Assembly: GCF_014197615.1 (NCBI RefSeq)
Contig: NZ_JACIFY010000009.1
Location: 1-64,000 of the forward strand
From: Rhizobium esperanzae
GTDB taxonomy: Bacteria; Pseudomonadota; Alphaproteobacteria; Rhizobiales; Rhizobiaceae
DNA: 64,000 nucleotides
Reading direction: 5' to 3'
The notes under the pieces are model-generated. The model was not told the DNA's origin, ran no database searches, and was given only the letters and a program-made list of their open reading frames with translations. Each line of letters opens with the position of its first letter. The stretch's first letter is position 1. This document shows positions 18,091 to 26,026 of the stretch, piece after piece. Made by a program: the position numbers and the translations under genes.

Positions 18091-18696
18091 ATGCTCGTTG
18101 CAGGCATCAAGAGCCGACCAGTCTATAAGGGCCTGACCATCCAGCCGCGCGCCCGGCGGCACATTTTCGCGCTCGAAGGGGAGGGCGCCAGAGCTCTCCT
18201 CGACCAGCGGCCAGCGCTTGACGAAGCGGCCCTTTCCCGCAGCGAGATCCTCTATGTCGCCCGCGGCTCGCAAGGGTCCGGCCTGGGCGAGGCGCTGCGC
18301 GGTCTCGGCGCCGATATGTTCTTCACGGCGCCGACCATTGCAACCCTCATCTTCCGATTGAAGGGCTCGCTCGCCACCGCCCATATGGGCACCCGCCTTT
18401 ATATCGCAGGCACCGAAGGCTTCATCGGCCAGGCGATGCTGGTGGCGCTCGATTACGGCATGGACCATGCCTCTCTCATCACCGAGCACCGTGGTTCGCT
18501 TGCCAGGCGGGTGCAATGCGTCCATTGCAAGGGCATTACCGACGACGTCACCATGAGCCCGTTTGCCTGCAGCCATTGCGGGCTGACGCTTCTGGTGCGC
18601 GATCATTATTCGCGCCGGCTCGCCGCCTTCCAGGGCGTCAACATCGACGCGGAAGAGCCCGGCAGCGCGCCCGATCCGGAGGAGTTGTTCCTTTGA
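18091..18696 (+). CDS. dmmA: Dimethylamine monooxygenase subunit A family protein with zinc ribbon
   Basis: A 201-residue protein. Residues 50-135 resemble an alpha/beta nucleotide-binding-like half domain. The C-terminal part carries Cys143-x2-Cys146-x13-Cys160-x2-Cys163, a probable zinc ribbon. The family name is assigned from length, the zinc ribbon and gene order (dmmDABC). Its exact role in the complex cannot be read from the sequence. It ends overlapping the TTG start of the reductase gene. Confidence 0.7.
   Translation: MLVAGIKSRPVYKGLTIQPRARRHIFALEGEGARALLDQRPALDEAALSRSEILYVARGSQGSGLGEALRGLGADMFFTAPTIATLIFRLKGSLATAHMGTRLYIAGTEGFIGQAMLVALDYGMDHASLITEHRGSLARRVQCVHCKGITDDVTMSPFACSHCGLTLLVRDHYSRRLAAFQGVNIDAEEPGSAPDPEELFL
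18678..18695 (+). promoter_or_regulatory. Ribosome site deciding a TTG start for dmmB
   Basis: GGAGGAG at 18678-18684 lies 8 bp before TTG at 18693-18695, which overlaps the dmmA stop (TTGA). The upstream open frame runs inside dmmA, and no in-frame ATG precedes the conserved reductase fold, so the TTG is the best start. Confidence 0.65.
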
Positions 18697-19658
18697 GCGG
18701 TGGCACTGAAATTCCCGTCCGCGTGGCGCGGATCACCCCGATCGCCGAGCGCGTCAAGCGCTTTCGCTTCGAACGCCTGGATGGCGCGCCAATGCCCTAT
18801 TTCTCCGGCGGCGCCCATATCATCGTCTCGATGAACGACGGCGGCCATGTCAGACGCAACGCCTATTCGCTGATGTCGCCGCCGCATGATTGCGCCGCCT
18901 ACGAGATCAGCGTCCTGCATGTCGAGGATTCACGCGGCGGCTCCACCTTCATGCATGAGAAGGTGCGGGAAGGCGACCAGCTGAAGGTCAGCTATCCTGT
19001 CAACCTCTTCCAGCCGGATTGGCGCGGGCGCAAACATCTTCTGATTGCCGGCGGCATCGGCATTACGCCCTTCATTGCGATGATGGAGCAGTTTTCCCGC
19101 GAGGGCGCCAATTTCGAACTGCATTATGCCATCCGCACCCGCGACCGCGGCGCCTATTGGCGGGATCTCCTGGAACGCTACGGCCCGCATCGCATCAAGA
19201 TCCATTGCGACGCCGAAGGCGGCGCCATCCCGCTGACGCGCCTGCTCGACAGCCAGCCGCTCGGCACGCATCTTTACGTCTGCGGCCCGTCGGGCATGAT
19301 CGACGGCGTGTTGAAAACAGGATTGGAGGCCGGCTGGCCGGAGCAGAATCTGCATTCGGAACGCTTCCTGTCGTCTCTATCAGGCAAGCCCTTCACCATC
19401 GAGCTAATCCGTTCCGGCAAGACCGTCAAGGTCGGCCACCACGAAAGCATGCTGGAGGCGATCGAGGCGGCGGGCGTCGACGCGCCTTTCCTCTGTCGCG
19501 GCGGGGCCTGCGGTCAATGCGAAACCGGGGTCGTCACCTGCGACGGCAAGCTGCTGCACAATGACGTCTATCTGACGAGCGAAGAAAAAACATCCGGCCG
19601 CAAGGTGATGATCTGCGTTTCCCGCTTCGAGGGAAAGACGCTGCATCTTGATCTCTAG
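18693..19658 (+). CDS. dmmB: Dimethylamine monooxygenase reductase subunit (FNR plus [2Fe-2S] ferredoxin)
   Basis: A 321-residue phthalate dioxygenase reductase-type protein. Residues about 5-105 form the flavin domain (RNAYSLMSPP near 55-64). Residues about 110-225 form the NAD(P)H domain (GGIGITPF near 120-127, CGPSGM near 197-202). The C-terminal plant-type ferredoxin has Cys268, Cys273, Cys276 and Cys308. It would pass electrons from NAD(P)H to the heme subunit DmmC. TTG start as described for the ribosome site at 18678. Confidence 0.85.
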   Translation: MSGGTEIPVRVARITPIAERVKRFRFERLDGAPMPYFSGGAHIIVSMNDGGHVRRNAYSLMSPPHDCAAYEISVLHVEDSRGGSTFMHEKVREGDQLKVSYPVNLFQPDWRGRKHLLIAGGIGITPFIAMMEQFSREGANFELHYAIRTRDRGAYWRDLLERYGPHRIKIHCDAEGGAIPLTRLLDSQPLGTHLYVCGPSGMIDGVLKTGLEAGWPEQNLHSERFLSSLSGKPFTIELIRSGKTVKVGHHESMLEAIEAAGVDAPFLCRGGACGQCETGVVTCDGKLLHNDVYLTSEEKTSGRKVMICVSRFEGKTLHLDL

Positions 19659-19692
19659 CGGCATCTGATAAAGCGGAACAAGGAGACCTGAT

Positions 19693-20733
19693 ATGGCAAT
19701 CGTCTTCAAGCAGGAAACTTTCCGGAACGATTTCAGCTACCGGAACAGCCCTGAGAATATCCGGCGTTTCCCGTTTCCCTTCGACCGCGACGAATACATG
19801 TATTCGGTCAATATGGAGCCGCATGTGCACGGGCGGGCGGGGACCGTCTACGAAAGCCTGATCGACGTCGACGAACATTACGTCGCCGAGATGCATGACC
19901 GGGCGCTGGTGCTGAAGGAAGATCCGCTGCGCTATCAGGCCCTGCCGCACATGATGAGCGCGCAGTGGGACACGCTCGAACTGCTGATGGAAGAACAGGC
20001 GGCGGGCTATCCCGACCATTTCACCCTGATCCGCAACGGCGACCAGTGGCGCTGGATCAACAGGCCGCTCGGCATCGACCACAGCTTTACCTTCGGCGAT
20101 GCCTCGACGCTGCCCTGTGAGCCCTTCGAATACATCACCCGCCAGGCCCAGGGCGATTTTTGCATCGTCGATCAGCGCGACGGCAATCTCTGGATGGATG
20201 CCGGCATGGTGACGACCCAGGCCGACTGGTCGCTCGATTTCGACATCGGCATGAATTTCATGGAATGGCATGGACCGGTGCCGCTCGCCCACCAGATCGG
20301 CGTCTTCGACCGGGCCTTGAAATTCCTGCTGAACCTGCAGCAGGGCAAGCCGACGCGCCGTTTCAACTGGACGATGACGATCAATCCGCGGCTCGACACC
20401 AGCCCGGAAAATTACCACAAATGGGGTCCCGATCGTACGACGGTGACGCCGGAGAATGTCGGAGAGAAGGTGCATCTGCGCGTCGAGCTGCAGAGCCTGT
20501 GGCGCCTGCCGCGCTCGAACGCCATCCTCTTCGTCATCCGCTGCTACCTGATGAACATGGAAGAGCTCGTCACCGTGCCGAAATGGGCGCGGCGCCTGCC
20601 GCGCGTGCTGAAGACGCTGCCGCCGGAGCTGATCGACTACAAGGGCCTCACCCGTTTTCGCCAGACGACGATCGACTGGCTTTCCCGATATGACGACGGG
20701 GCCCCGACCAGCCCCGGCATCTATCCCGACTGA
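19693..20733 (+). CDS. dmmC: Dimethylamine monooxygenase heme subunit (DUF3445, heme-dependent oxidative N-demethylase family)
   Basis: A 346-residue DUF3445-family protein. The N-terminal FPFPFDRDEYMYSVNMEPH region and the later RVELQSLWRLPRSNAILFVIR segment are typical of the family. The family comprises PAS-fold heme enzymes that oxidatively demethylate secondary amines with O2. Here it would convert dimethylamine to methylamine with reducing power from DmmB. AAGGAG precedes the ATG. It is followed by a perfect hairpin before tmm. Confidence 0.83.
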   Translation: MAIVFKQETFRNDFSYRNSPENIRRFPFPFDRDEYMYSVNMEPHVHGRAGTVYESLIDVDEHYVAEMHDRALVLKEDPLRYQALPHMMSAQWDTLELLMEEQAAGYPDHFTLIRNGDQWRWINRPLGIDHSFTFGDASTLPCEPFEYITRQAQGDFCIVDQRDGNLWMDAGMVTTQADWSLDFDIGMNFMEWHGPVPLAHQIGVFDRALKFLLNLQQGKPTRRFNWTMTINPRLDTSPENYHKWGPDRTTVTPENVGEKVHLRVELQSLWRLPRSNAILFVIRCYLMNMEELVTVPKWARRLPRVLKTLPPELIDYKGLTRFRQTTIDWLSRYDDGAPTSPGIYPD

Positions 20734-20746
20734 CACCTGCAGCCCG

Positions 20747-20766
20747 GCGCGTCCGTCCGGACGCGC
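20747..20766 (+). terminator. Perfect hairpin between dmmC and tmm
   Basis: GCGCGTCCG at 20747-20755 is followed after 2 nt by its exact complement CGGACGCGC at 20758-20766. There is no T-run. Likely a processing or partial-termination hairpin separating dmmDABC from tmm. Confidence 0.5.
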
Positions 20767-20817
20767 GAGAATGCGGTACCACTTCGAATTGCGACATAAT
20801 CAAGAGGGGAATGCTTC

Positions 20818-22155
20818 ATGACAAGAGTTGCCGTCATCGGTGCTGGTCCTTCCGGGCTGGCGCAGCTGCGCGCCTTCCAATCGGCCGCCCAGAAGGGCGC
20901 CGAAATCCCGGAGATCGTCTGCTTCGAAAAGCAGTCGGACTGGGGCGGGCTCTGGAACTATACCTGGCGCACCGGGCTCGACGAATATGGCGAGCCGGTG
21001 CACGGCAGCATGTATCGTTACCTCTGGTCGAACGGCCCGAAGGAATGCCTCGAATTCGCCGACTATTCCTTCGAGGAGCATTTCGGCAAGCCGATCGCCT
21101 CCTATCCGCCGCGCGCCGTGCTCTGGGATTATATCAAGGGTCGCGTCGAGAAGGCGAATGTCCGCCATTGGGTGCGCTTCAGCACGCCGGTGCGCATGGT
21201 CCGCTTCGACGAGCAGGCGAAGAAATTCACGGTGACGGCGCATAACCGCATCGAGGACCGGATGTATGACGAGGAATTCGACTATGTCGTCGTGGCCAGC
21301 GGTCACTTCTCGACGCCGAACGTGCCCTATTTCGAAGGCGTGAAGACCTTCAACGGCCGGGTGCTGCACGCCCATGATTTCCGCGACGCGCTGGAGTTCA
21401 AAGGCAAGGATATCCTGCTCGTCGGCCGCAGCTATTCAGCCGAGGACATCGGTTCCCAATGCTGGAAATACGGCGCGAAATCGGTGACGACGAGCTATCG
21501 CTCGAAGCCGATGGGCTTCAAATGGCCGGAGAATTTCGAGGAGCGGCCGCTGCTGACCCGGCTCGAAAACCGCACTGCGCATTTCCTCGACGGTTCGAGC
21601 AAGGAGGTCGACGCGCTGATCCTGTGCACCGGATACCAGCACCATTTCCCTTTCCTGCCGGACGAACTGCGGCTGAAGACCGCCAACCGGCTCTGGGCCG
21701 ACAGCCTCTACAAGGGCGTGATCTTCGACCGGAACCCGCAGCTCTTCTATATCGGCATGCAGGATCAGTTCTATACGTTCAACATGTTCGACGTGCAGGC
21801 CTGGTGGGCGCGCGACGTGATGATGGGGCGCATCCGGCTGCCGCCGGAAGAAGAGCTGAAGGCCAATTTCGACATGTGGCGCGCCCGCGAGGAGACGCTC
21901 GAGGATGCCGAGCAGATGATCTGGTATCAGGGCGACTATGTGAAGGAACTGCTGGCCGAGACCGATTACCCCTCCTTCGACATCGAAGGCACCAACCGGA
22001 CCTTCATGGAATGGGAACATCACAAGGCCCACAACATCATGGGCTTCCGCGACCATGCCTACCGGTCGCTGATGACCGGCAACATGTCGCCGACGCATCA
22101 CACGCGCTGGGTCGAGGCGCTCGACGATTCCATGGAGGAATATCTGCGCAACTGA
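20818..22155 (+). CDS. tmm: Trimethylamine monooxygenase (flavin-containing monooxygenase)
   Basis: A 445-residue class B flavin monooxygenase. The FAD Rossmann motif GAGPSG is at 7-12. The FMO fingerprint FxGxxxHxxxF is present ([12 protein letters not shown], near 178-189). The NADPH motif [10 protein letters not shown] is near 202-211. Bacterial Tmm oxidises trimethylamine to trimethylamine N-oxide with NADPH and O2. Substrate identity rests on length and on the dmm, gmaS, mgs and mgd neighbours. Other small tertiary amines or dimethyl sulfide are possible substrates. GAGGGGAA precedes the ATG. Confidence 0.86.
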   Translation: MTRVAVIGAGPSGLAQLRAFQSAAQKGAEIPEIVCFEKQSDWGGLWNYTWRTGLDEYGEPVHGSMYRYLWSNGPKECLEFADYSFEEHFGKPIASYPPRAVLWDYIKGRVEKANVRHWVRFSTPVRMVRFDEQAKKFTVTAHNRIEDRMYDEEFDYVVVASGHFSTPNVPYFEGVKTFNGRVLHAHDFRDALEFKGKDILLVGRSYSAEDIGSQCWKYGAKSVTTSYRSKPMGFKWPENFEERPLLTRLENRTAHFLDGSSKEVDALILCTGYQHHFPFLPDELRLKTANRLWADSLYKGVIFDRNPQLFYIGMQDQFYTFNMFDVQAWWARDVMMGRIRLPPEEELKANFDMWRAREETLEDAEQMIWYQGDYVKELLAETDYPSFDIEGTNRTFMEWEHHKAHNIMGFRDHAYRSLMTGNMSPTHHTRWVEALDDSMEEYLRN

Positions 22156-22222
22156 CGAGGCGGGCCATTGCCGGAGCAGGGTGCCTGTCCACTCAGTTCC
22201 GGCAATTGCGGCCGGTCTTTGA

Positions 22223-22287
22223 AGCATGTCGCGCAAAATTGTGCAGCGGTTTTGCGATCACGACATGCATCAGCAAAAAGAAGACGG
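22223..22287 (+). repeat. Intergenic palindromic repeat, copy A
   Basis: Begins AGCATGTCGCGCAAAA and contains CATGTCG (22226-22232) inverted as CGACATG (22261-22267), with a nested CGCAAAA/TTTTGCG pair. It is one of three related elements in this part of the window (others at 25041-25100 and 25819-25878). Confidence 0.75.
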
Positions 22288-22328
22288 CATAAATCCATCT
22301 GCAACTCATCTCTTCGGACGTGGCCTTC

Positions 22329-22931
22329 ATGGATTTTCAAACAAGCATTCTCGGGCGCATGAACGGCTTTCTCTACCGCTGCCGCGCCGATGAAAACTAT
22401 ACGATGCTTGAGATGACCAATGGCATCGAGCGCATCTTCGGCTACCCCGCCGACGAGATCGTCGGCAACCGCAGCCGCACCTTCACCTCGATCATGTACG
22501 AGGAGGACGTGCCGTTGATGGACGAGGTCGTCGGGCGGGCGCTGGAGAAGCGCGCCGACTGGACGATGGAATACCGCATCCGCCACGCCATGGGCCATCT
22601 CATCTGGGTGACGGAGACCGGCGGCGGCATCTGGGACCAGAAGGGTGAGCTTCTCTATCTCGAGGGCAGCATCATCAACATCGAATCGCTCTACCAGCGA
22701 ATCGACGAACAGACCGCCGACATGCGCGTCACCGCCTCCAAGACCGGCGAGATCCTGCAATCGCTGCGCTACCTCAAGCTGCTCGCCGTCAATGCCGGCA
22801 TCGAGGCGGCCCGTGCAGGCACTGCCGGATCGGGTTTTGCCGTGCTTGCCGCCGAGATGCGCACGCTTGCCAACTCCTCCGAGGAGGCCGCCCGCGCCAT
22901 TTCCGATGCGCAGCGCAAGGCGCAAGGCTGA
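22329..22931 (+). CDS. Soluble PAS-domain protein with minimal chemoreceptor tip
   Basis: About 200 residues, with no membrane segment. Residues about 10-120 are a PAS fold (YRCRADENYTMLEMTNGIER; IFGYPADEIVGNRS). Residues about 125-200 form a short helical hairpin whose turn, LLAVNAGIEAARAG...GFAVLAAEMRTLA, is the conserved signalling tip of methyl-accepting chemotaxis proteins. Most of the methylation helices of a full receptor are missing. It may sense redox or a cytosolic ligand and contact CheA/CheW. An in-frame GTG at 22320 is an alternative start. It lies downstream of tmm across repeat copy A. Confidence 0.75.
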   Translation: MDFQTSILGRMNGFLYRCRADENYTMLEMTNGIERIFGYPADEIVGNRSRTFTSIMYEEDVPLMDEVVGRALEKRADWTMEYRIRHAMGHLIWVTETGGGIWDQKGELLYLEGSIINIESLYQRIDEQTADMRVTASKTGEILQSLRYLKLLAVNAGIEAARAGTAGSGFAVLAAEMRTLANSSEEAARAISDAQRKAQG

Positions 22932-23140
22932 AGGTTGCTGCAGCGGCGGAAGATTTGGCGTCGACCCGGAACGTCGGCGTTGTTAACCTGCGGCGTTTTC
23001 AGAAATTACATATATTTTTCAATATATTGCCTTAATTCCGCCGAACAGGAAACCGGTGCCGTTACGAGGAATATTCGGACCGCGTTAACTTTTTGTTAAC
23101 CATAGCAGCGCTACACATGGTCAACGATTTCTTCACATAG

Positions 23141-23860
23141 ATGACCAAAGTGCTAACAGACGCTCGCTCTATCCGCATCAAGGGCCGTTCTTTCCTGGCG
23201 GTCATGCTGTCCCCTGATCTTCCGATCGACGATTGGTTGACCAGGCTGGACGATTTGGCCGCGCGTTCGGCCGGCTTCTTCCTCGGACGGCCCGTCGTGC
23301 TCGACCTGACGGACCTGCAAATCGACCGGCCGCAACTGAAAGAGCTGATTGCCGAACTTGCCAAGCGCAATGTCAGCATCATGGGCATCGAAGGCGCGCG
23401 GCCGTCGATCCTCGGCTCCGGCATGCCGCCGGCACTCAAAGGCGGCCGGTCGGTTTCCGACATCGAGGTTCCCGCCAAGGAGACCGCCGATCCGCCGGTC
23501 AAAGCGGCAGCCGCCGAGACACGTGCGGCCACCCAATCGATCGTCATCCGGGAACCGGTGCGTTCGGGACAGTCGGTGATCTTTCCGGAGGGTGACGTCA
23601 CCATCATCGGATCGGTCGCTTCCGGCGCCGAGGTGATCGCCGGGGGATCGGTCCATATTTACGGCGCTCTGCGCGGCCGGGCCATGGCGGGCTCGATCGG
23701 AAACGCATCGGCGCAGATCTTTTGCCGCAAGCTCGAGGCCGAGCTGGTGGCAATCGACGGCATCTACAAAATGGCAGAAGACATGGCCCCCAATCTTCGC
23801 GGACAGGCTGTTCAGCTCTGGCTCGAAGACGATGCGATCATGGCGGAAAAACTGATCTGA
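23141..23860 (+). CDS. minC: Septum site-determining protein MinC
   Basis: A 239-residue cell-division inhibitor that blocks FtsZ polymerisation away from midcell when recruited by MinD. N-terminal FtsZ-interacting domain (about 1-105), Ala/Pro-rich linker, and C-terminal beta-helix domain (about 135-238: GDVTIIGSVASGAEVIAGGSVHIYG; GRAMAG). First gene of minCDE, with an AT-rich leader (22990-23140). The replicon role is discussed in the findings. Confidence 0.93.
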   Translation: MTKVLTDARSIRIKGRSFLAVMLSPDLPIDDWLTRLDDLAARSAGFFLGRPVVLDLTDLQIDRPQLKELIAELAKRNVSIMGIEGARPSILGSGMPPALKGGRSVSDIEVPAKETADPPVKAAAAETRAATQSIVIREPVRSGQSVIFPEGDVTIIGSVASGAEVIAGGSVHIYGALRGRAMAGSIGNASAQIFCRKLEAELVAIDGIYKMAEDMAPNLRGQAVQLWLEDDAIMAEKLI

Positions 23861-23891
23861 GCCGGCTGTGGCCGCGACAAAGGAGAGAGAC

Positions 23892-24707
23892 ATGGGGAAA
23901 GTGATCGTCGTCACGTCAGGCAAGGGCGGGGTCGGAAAGACGACCTCGACCGCCGCATTGGGAGCGGCGCTGGCGCAACGCAATGAAAAAGTCGTGGTCG
24001 TCGATTTCGACGTCGGCCTGCGCAATCTCGACCTCGTCATGGGCGCTGAGCGCCGGGTGGTCTACGACCTGATCAACGTCATCCAGGGTGATGCCAAGCT
24101 TCCCCAGGCGCTGATCCGCGACAAGCGGCTGGAAACGCTGTTCCTGCTGCCGGCTTCGCAGACGCGCGACAAGGACAATCTGACCGCCGAAGGCGTCGAG
24201 CGCGTCATCAACGACCTGAAGCGCTATTTCGACTGGATCATCTGCGACAGCCCCGCCGGGATCGAACGCGGCGCAACGCTCGCCATGCGCCATGCCGACG
24301 TCGCCGTCGTCGTCACCAATCCTGAGGTCTCGTCGGTGCGCGATTCCGACCGCATCATCGGCCTGCTCGATGCCAAGACCGCGAAAGCCGAACGCGGCGA
24401 GCGGATGGAAAAGCACCTGCTGCTGACCCGCTACGACGCCAACCGCGCCGAACGCGGCGACATGCTCAAGGTCGACGACGTGCTGGAGATCCTGTCCATC
24501 CCGCTGCTCGGCATCGTGCCGGAAAGCATGGACGTGCTGCGCGCCTCCAATATCGGCGCCCCGGTCACGCTGGCAGAAAGCCGCAGCCCGGCCGCGATGG
24601 CCTATTTCGATGCCGCCCGCCGGCTCGCCGGCGAGGTTCTGCCGATCGCGATCCCTGAGGAAAAACGGAACATTTTCGGCAAGATCTTCGGACGGAGGGC
24701 AGCATGA
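23892..24707 (+). CDS. minD: Septum site-determining ATPase MinD
   Basis: A 271-residue ParA/MinD ATPase that binds the membrane as an ATP dimer and recruits MinC. The start at 23892 (MGKVIVVTS) follows AGGAGAGAG. The deviant Walker [11 protein letters not shown], is at about 10-19, and the family [11 protein letters not shown] region follows near 38-48. The C-terminal [14 protein letters not shown] is a probable amphipathic membrane-targeting helix. It overlaps minE by 4 bp (ATGA). Confidence 0.95.
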   Translation: MGKVIVVTSGKGGVGKTTSTAALGAALAQRNEKVVVVDFDVGLRNLDLVMGAERRVVYDLINVIQGDAKLPQALIRDKRLETLFLLPASQTRDKDNLTAEGVERVINDLKRYFDWIICDSPAGIERGATLAMRHADVAVVVTNPEVSSVRDSDRIIGLLDAKTAKAERGERMEKHLLLTRYDANRAERGDMLKVDDVLEILSIPLLGIVPESMDVLRASNIGAPVTLAESRSPAAMAYFDAARRLAGEVLPIAIPEEKRNIFGKIFGRRAA

Positions 24708-24964
24708 ATATTTTCCGTCTGTTCAACAAGCAGAGGACCGCACCGGCGGCCCGCGAACGCCTGCAGGTGCTGCTGGCCCACGAGCGTTCCTCGGCCGGGT
24801 CCGACCTGGTGTCGGTACTGCGCGAGGAAATCCTTGCGGTCATCGCCAAGCACGTCGAGCTCGACCACGACAAGGTGCAGGTGACGATCGACCGCAACGA
24901 ATTCGTCTCGACCCTGGAGATCGATGTCGAAATTCCGTTGAATGCAGCCGTCCAGGCCGCTTGA
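24704..24964 (+). CDS. minE: Cell division topological specificity factor MinE
   Basis: An 86-residue MinE. The N-terminal MNIFRLF membrane-binding segment is followed by the MinD-interacting helix ([12 protein letters not shown]) and the dimerisation domain. It stimulates MinD ATPase and confines MinCD to the poles. Translationally coupled to minD by overlap, and ends just before a terminator-like hairpin. Confidence 0.95.
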   Translation: MNIFRLFNKQRTAPAARERLQVLLAHERSSAGSDLVSVLREEILAVIAKHVELDHDKVQVTIDRNEFVSTLEIDVEIPLNAAVQAA

Positions 24965-24969
24965 AAGAC

Positions 24970-24998
24970 GGCGCTGCCTGTTTCTAACAGGCAGCGCC
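24970..24998 (+). terminator. Hairpin after minE
   Basis: GGCGCTGCCTG (24970-24980) pairs perfectly with CAGGCAGCGCC (24988-24998) across a 7-nt loop, 6 bp after the minE stop. There is no long T-run, but position and stem strength fit a minCDE terminator. Confidence 0.65.
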
Positions 24999-25040
24999 TA
25001 AAGCGCGTCGCGATCTTTCAGATTCGCTTCTCGTGCTTCA

Positions 25041-25100
25041 GGTCTTTGTTTTTACGCATGTCGTTATCGCAAACCGCTGCACACTTTTGCGCGACATGCT
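25041..25100 (-). repeat. Intergenic palindromic repeat, copy B (inverted)
   Basis: On the minus strand it begins AGCATGTCGCGCAAAA, as copy A does, and ends near ACAAAGACC. It is about 60 bp long and differs from copy A mainly by small indels. It sits between the minE hairpin and the DUF6481 gene, next to their 3' ends. Confidence 0.75.
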
Positions 25101-25106
25101 CCAGTA

Positions 25107-25514
25107 TCACGACTTTCTGGCTTTCCGATTGGCGTAACGCAGGTCGCGTGCGGCCTTTCGGGCGGCTTCATCGGCAATCACGCGCGCGATCCGTTCTTTC
25201 TCGGCTGTTTCGCGCGCCTCGATGTCGGCCCGTTGCGCAGCTTCTGCGGCAGCCTGGCGTTCTGCTTCCACAGCTTGCGCCCGCTCCCGTTCCTCAAGCT
25301 TTAGCCGTTCCCGCTCGGCGCGGCGTTCTTCCCTGGCGGCGGCGACAGCCACACGCTCGGCCTGCTTTGCGAGCCGGGTCGGTTCGGCCGTCTCCTTGGC
25401 GCTGCGATAGGCGTTGAGGAGAGCCGCCTTGGCGTCGGCCGCGGCGCTGCGACGATCGGAGAGTTCGTTGTTTCTGCTGTTTTTCAAATCTGTTTCCTGA
25501 CTGTTCGACTTCAA
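25107..25514 (-). CDS. DUF6481-family highly charged alpha-helical protein
   Basis: A 135-residue protein rich in Ala, Glu, Arg and Lys, predicted to be one long helix or coiled coil (about 25-130). The N-terminal DLKNSRNNELSDRRSAAADAK resembles the rhizobial DUF6481 family, whose function is unknown. Small genes of this type are often single units with strong hairpins, as here (25517-25556 upstream). Confidence 0.7.
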   Translation of the reverse strand: MKSNSQETDLKNSRNNELSDRRSAAADAKAALLNAYRSAKETAEPTRLAKQAERVAVAAAREERRAERERLKLEERERAQAVEAERQAAAEAAQRADIEARETAEKERIARVIADEAARKAARDLRYANRKARKS

Positions 25515-25516
25515 AC

Positions 25517-25556
25517 CTGGATGATTTTAGGCCAATCCGGGCTTAAAATCATCCAG
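25517..25556. terminator. Strong hairpin between the two small charged-protein genes
   Basis: CTGGATGATTTTAGGCC (25517-25533) pairs with the near-complement GGGCTTAAAATCATCCAG (25539-25556) across a short loop. It lies just upstream of the DUF6481 start and downstream of the 25565-25789 gene on the minus strand, so it could terminate the first gene or act in the leader of the second. Confidence 0.6.
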
Positions 25557-25564
25557 ATCCAGCG

Positions 25565-25789
25565 TCAGATTTTCTTTTTTCGTTTCCCGGCAGGAGCGGT
25601 GGCTGCTGCCAAGCGATCCTGCTCCTCCTTGGCCTCGCGCGCCTGGCGCAGCCTCAAGGTCTTTTCCTCGCGGGCGCGCAGGGTCGGGTCTGTCTCGTCC
25701 ACTGCACGGTTTCGCGCTAAAAATTGCGACTGTGCGTTTCCGAAGGCGATCTCAGCCTGCTTGCGTGCCTTGCTGTATGTCTCTGTCAT
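25565..25789 (-). CDS. Small basic protein of unknown function
   Basis: 74 residues from the ATG at 25789, which has GGGACG upstream; an in-frame ATG at 25807 would add six residues. It is helical and charged, with a Lys-rich C terminus (GKRKKKI). Residues 1-22 resemble the N termini of other small rhizobial hypothetical proteins, but no domain is recognised. Possible nucleic-acid binding is suggested only by charge. Confidence 0.55.
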   Translation of the reverse strand: MTETYSKARKQAEIAFGNAQSQFLARNRAVDETDPTLRAREEKTLRLRQAREAKEEQDRLAAATAPAGKRKKKI

Positions 25790-25818
25790 AAGCGTCCCGG
25801 TTTTCATGCGCTGTTCAG

Positions 25819-25878
25819 AGCGTGTCGCGCAGAGGTTTGCAGCGGTTGCAACAACAACATGCGTAAAAACAAAAGACC
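25819..25878 (+). repeat. Intergenic palindromic repeat, copy C
   Basis: Reads AGCGTGTCGCGCAGAGG and ends AAAAACAAAAGACC. It is the same orientation as copy A and inverse to copy B. It is more diverged, but the block order and the terminal ACATGCGTAAAAACAAA match copy B. Confidence 0.7.
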
Positions 25879-25921
25879 TAAAAAATACGTCGCATGATTC
25901 AAGTTTGACGTGATGTGCTTA

Positions 25922-25972
25922 GAGCATGATGCCGAAAAGTGTAAGCGATTTTCGGACGGCCTCATCATGTTC
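25922..25972. repeat. Second palindromic intergenic element
   Basis: GAGCATGATG-CCGAAAA at 25922-25938 is inverted as TTTTCGG (25949-25955) and CATCATGTTC (25963-25972). It resembles a palindrome often seen between rhizobial genes (GAGCATGATGCCGAAAA). It sits just downstream of the tdm stop, where it could act as a transcript-end hairpin. Confidence 0.65.
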
Positions 25973-26026
25973 CAACGCTTTATTGAGAACAGACGCAGAT
26001 TTCAGGCCGATGCGGCCATCCCTTCG

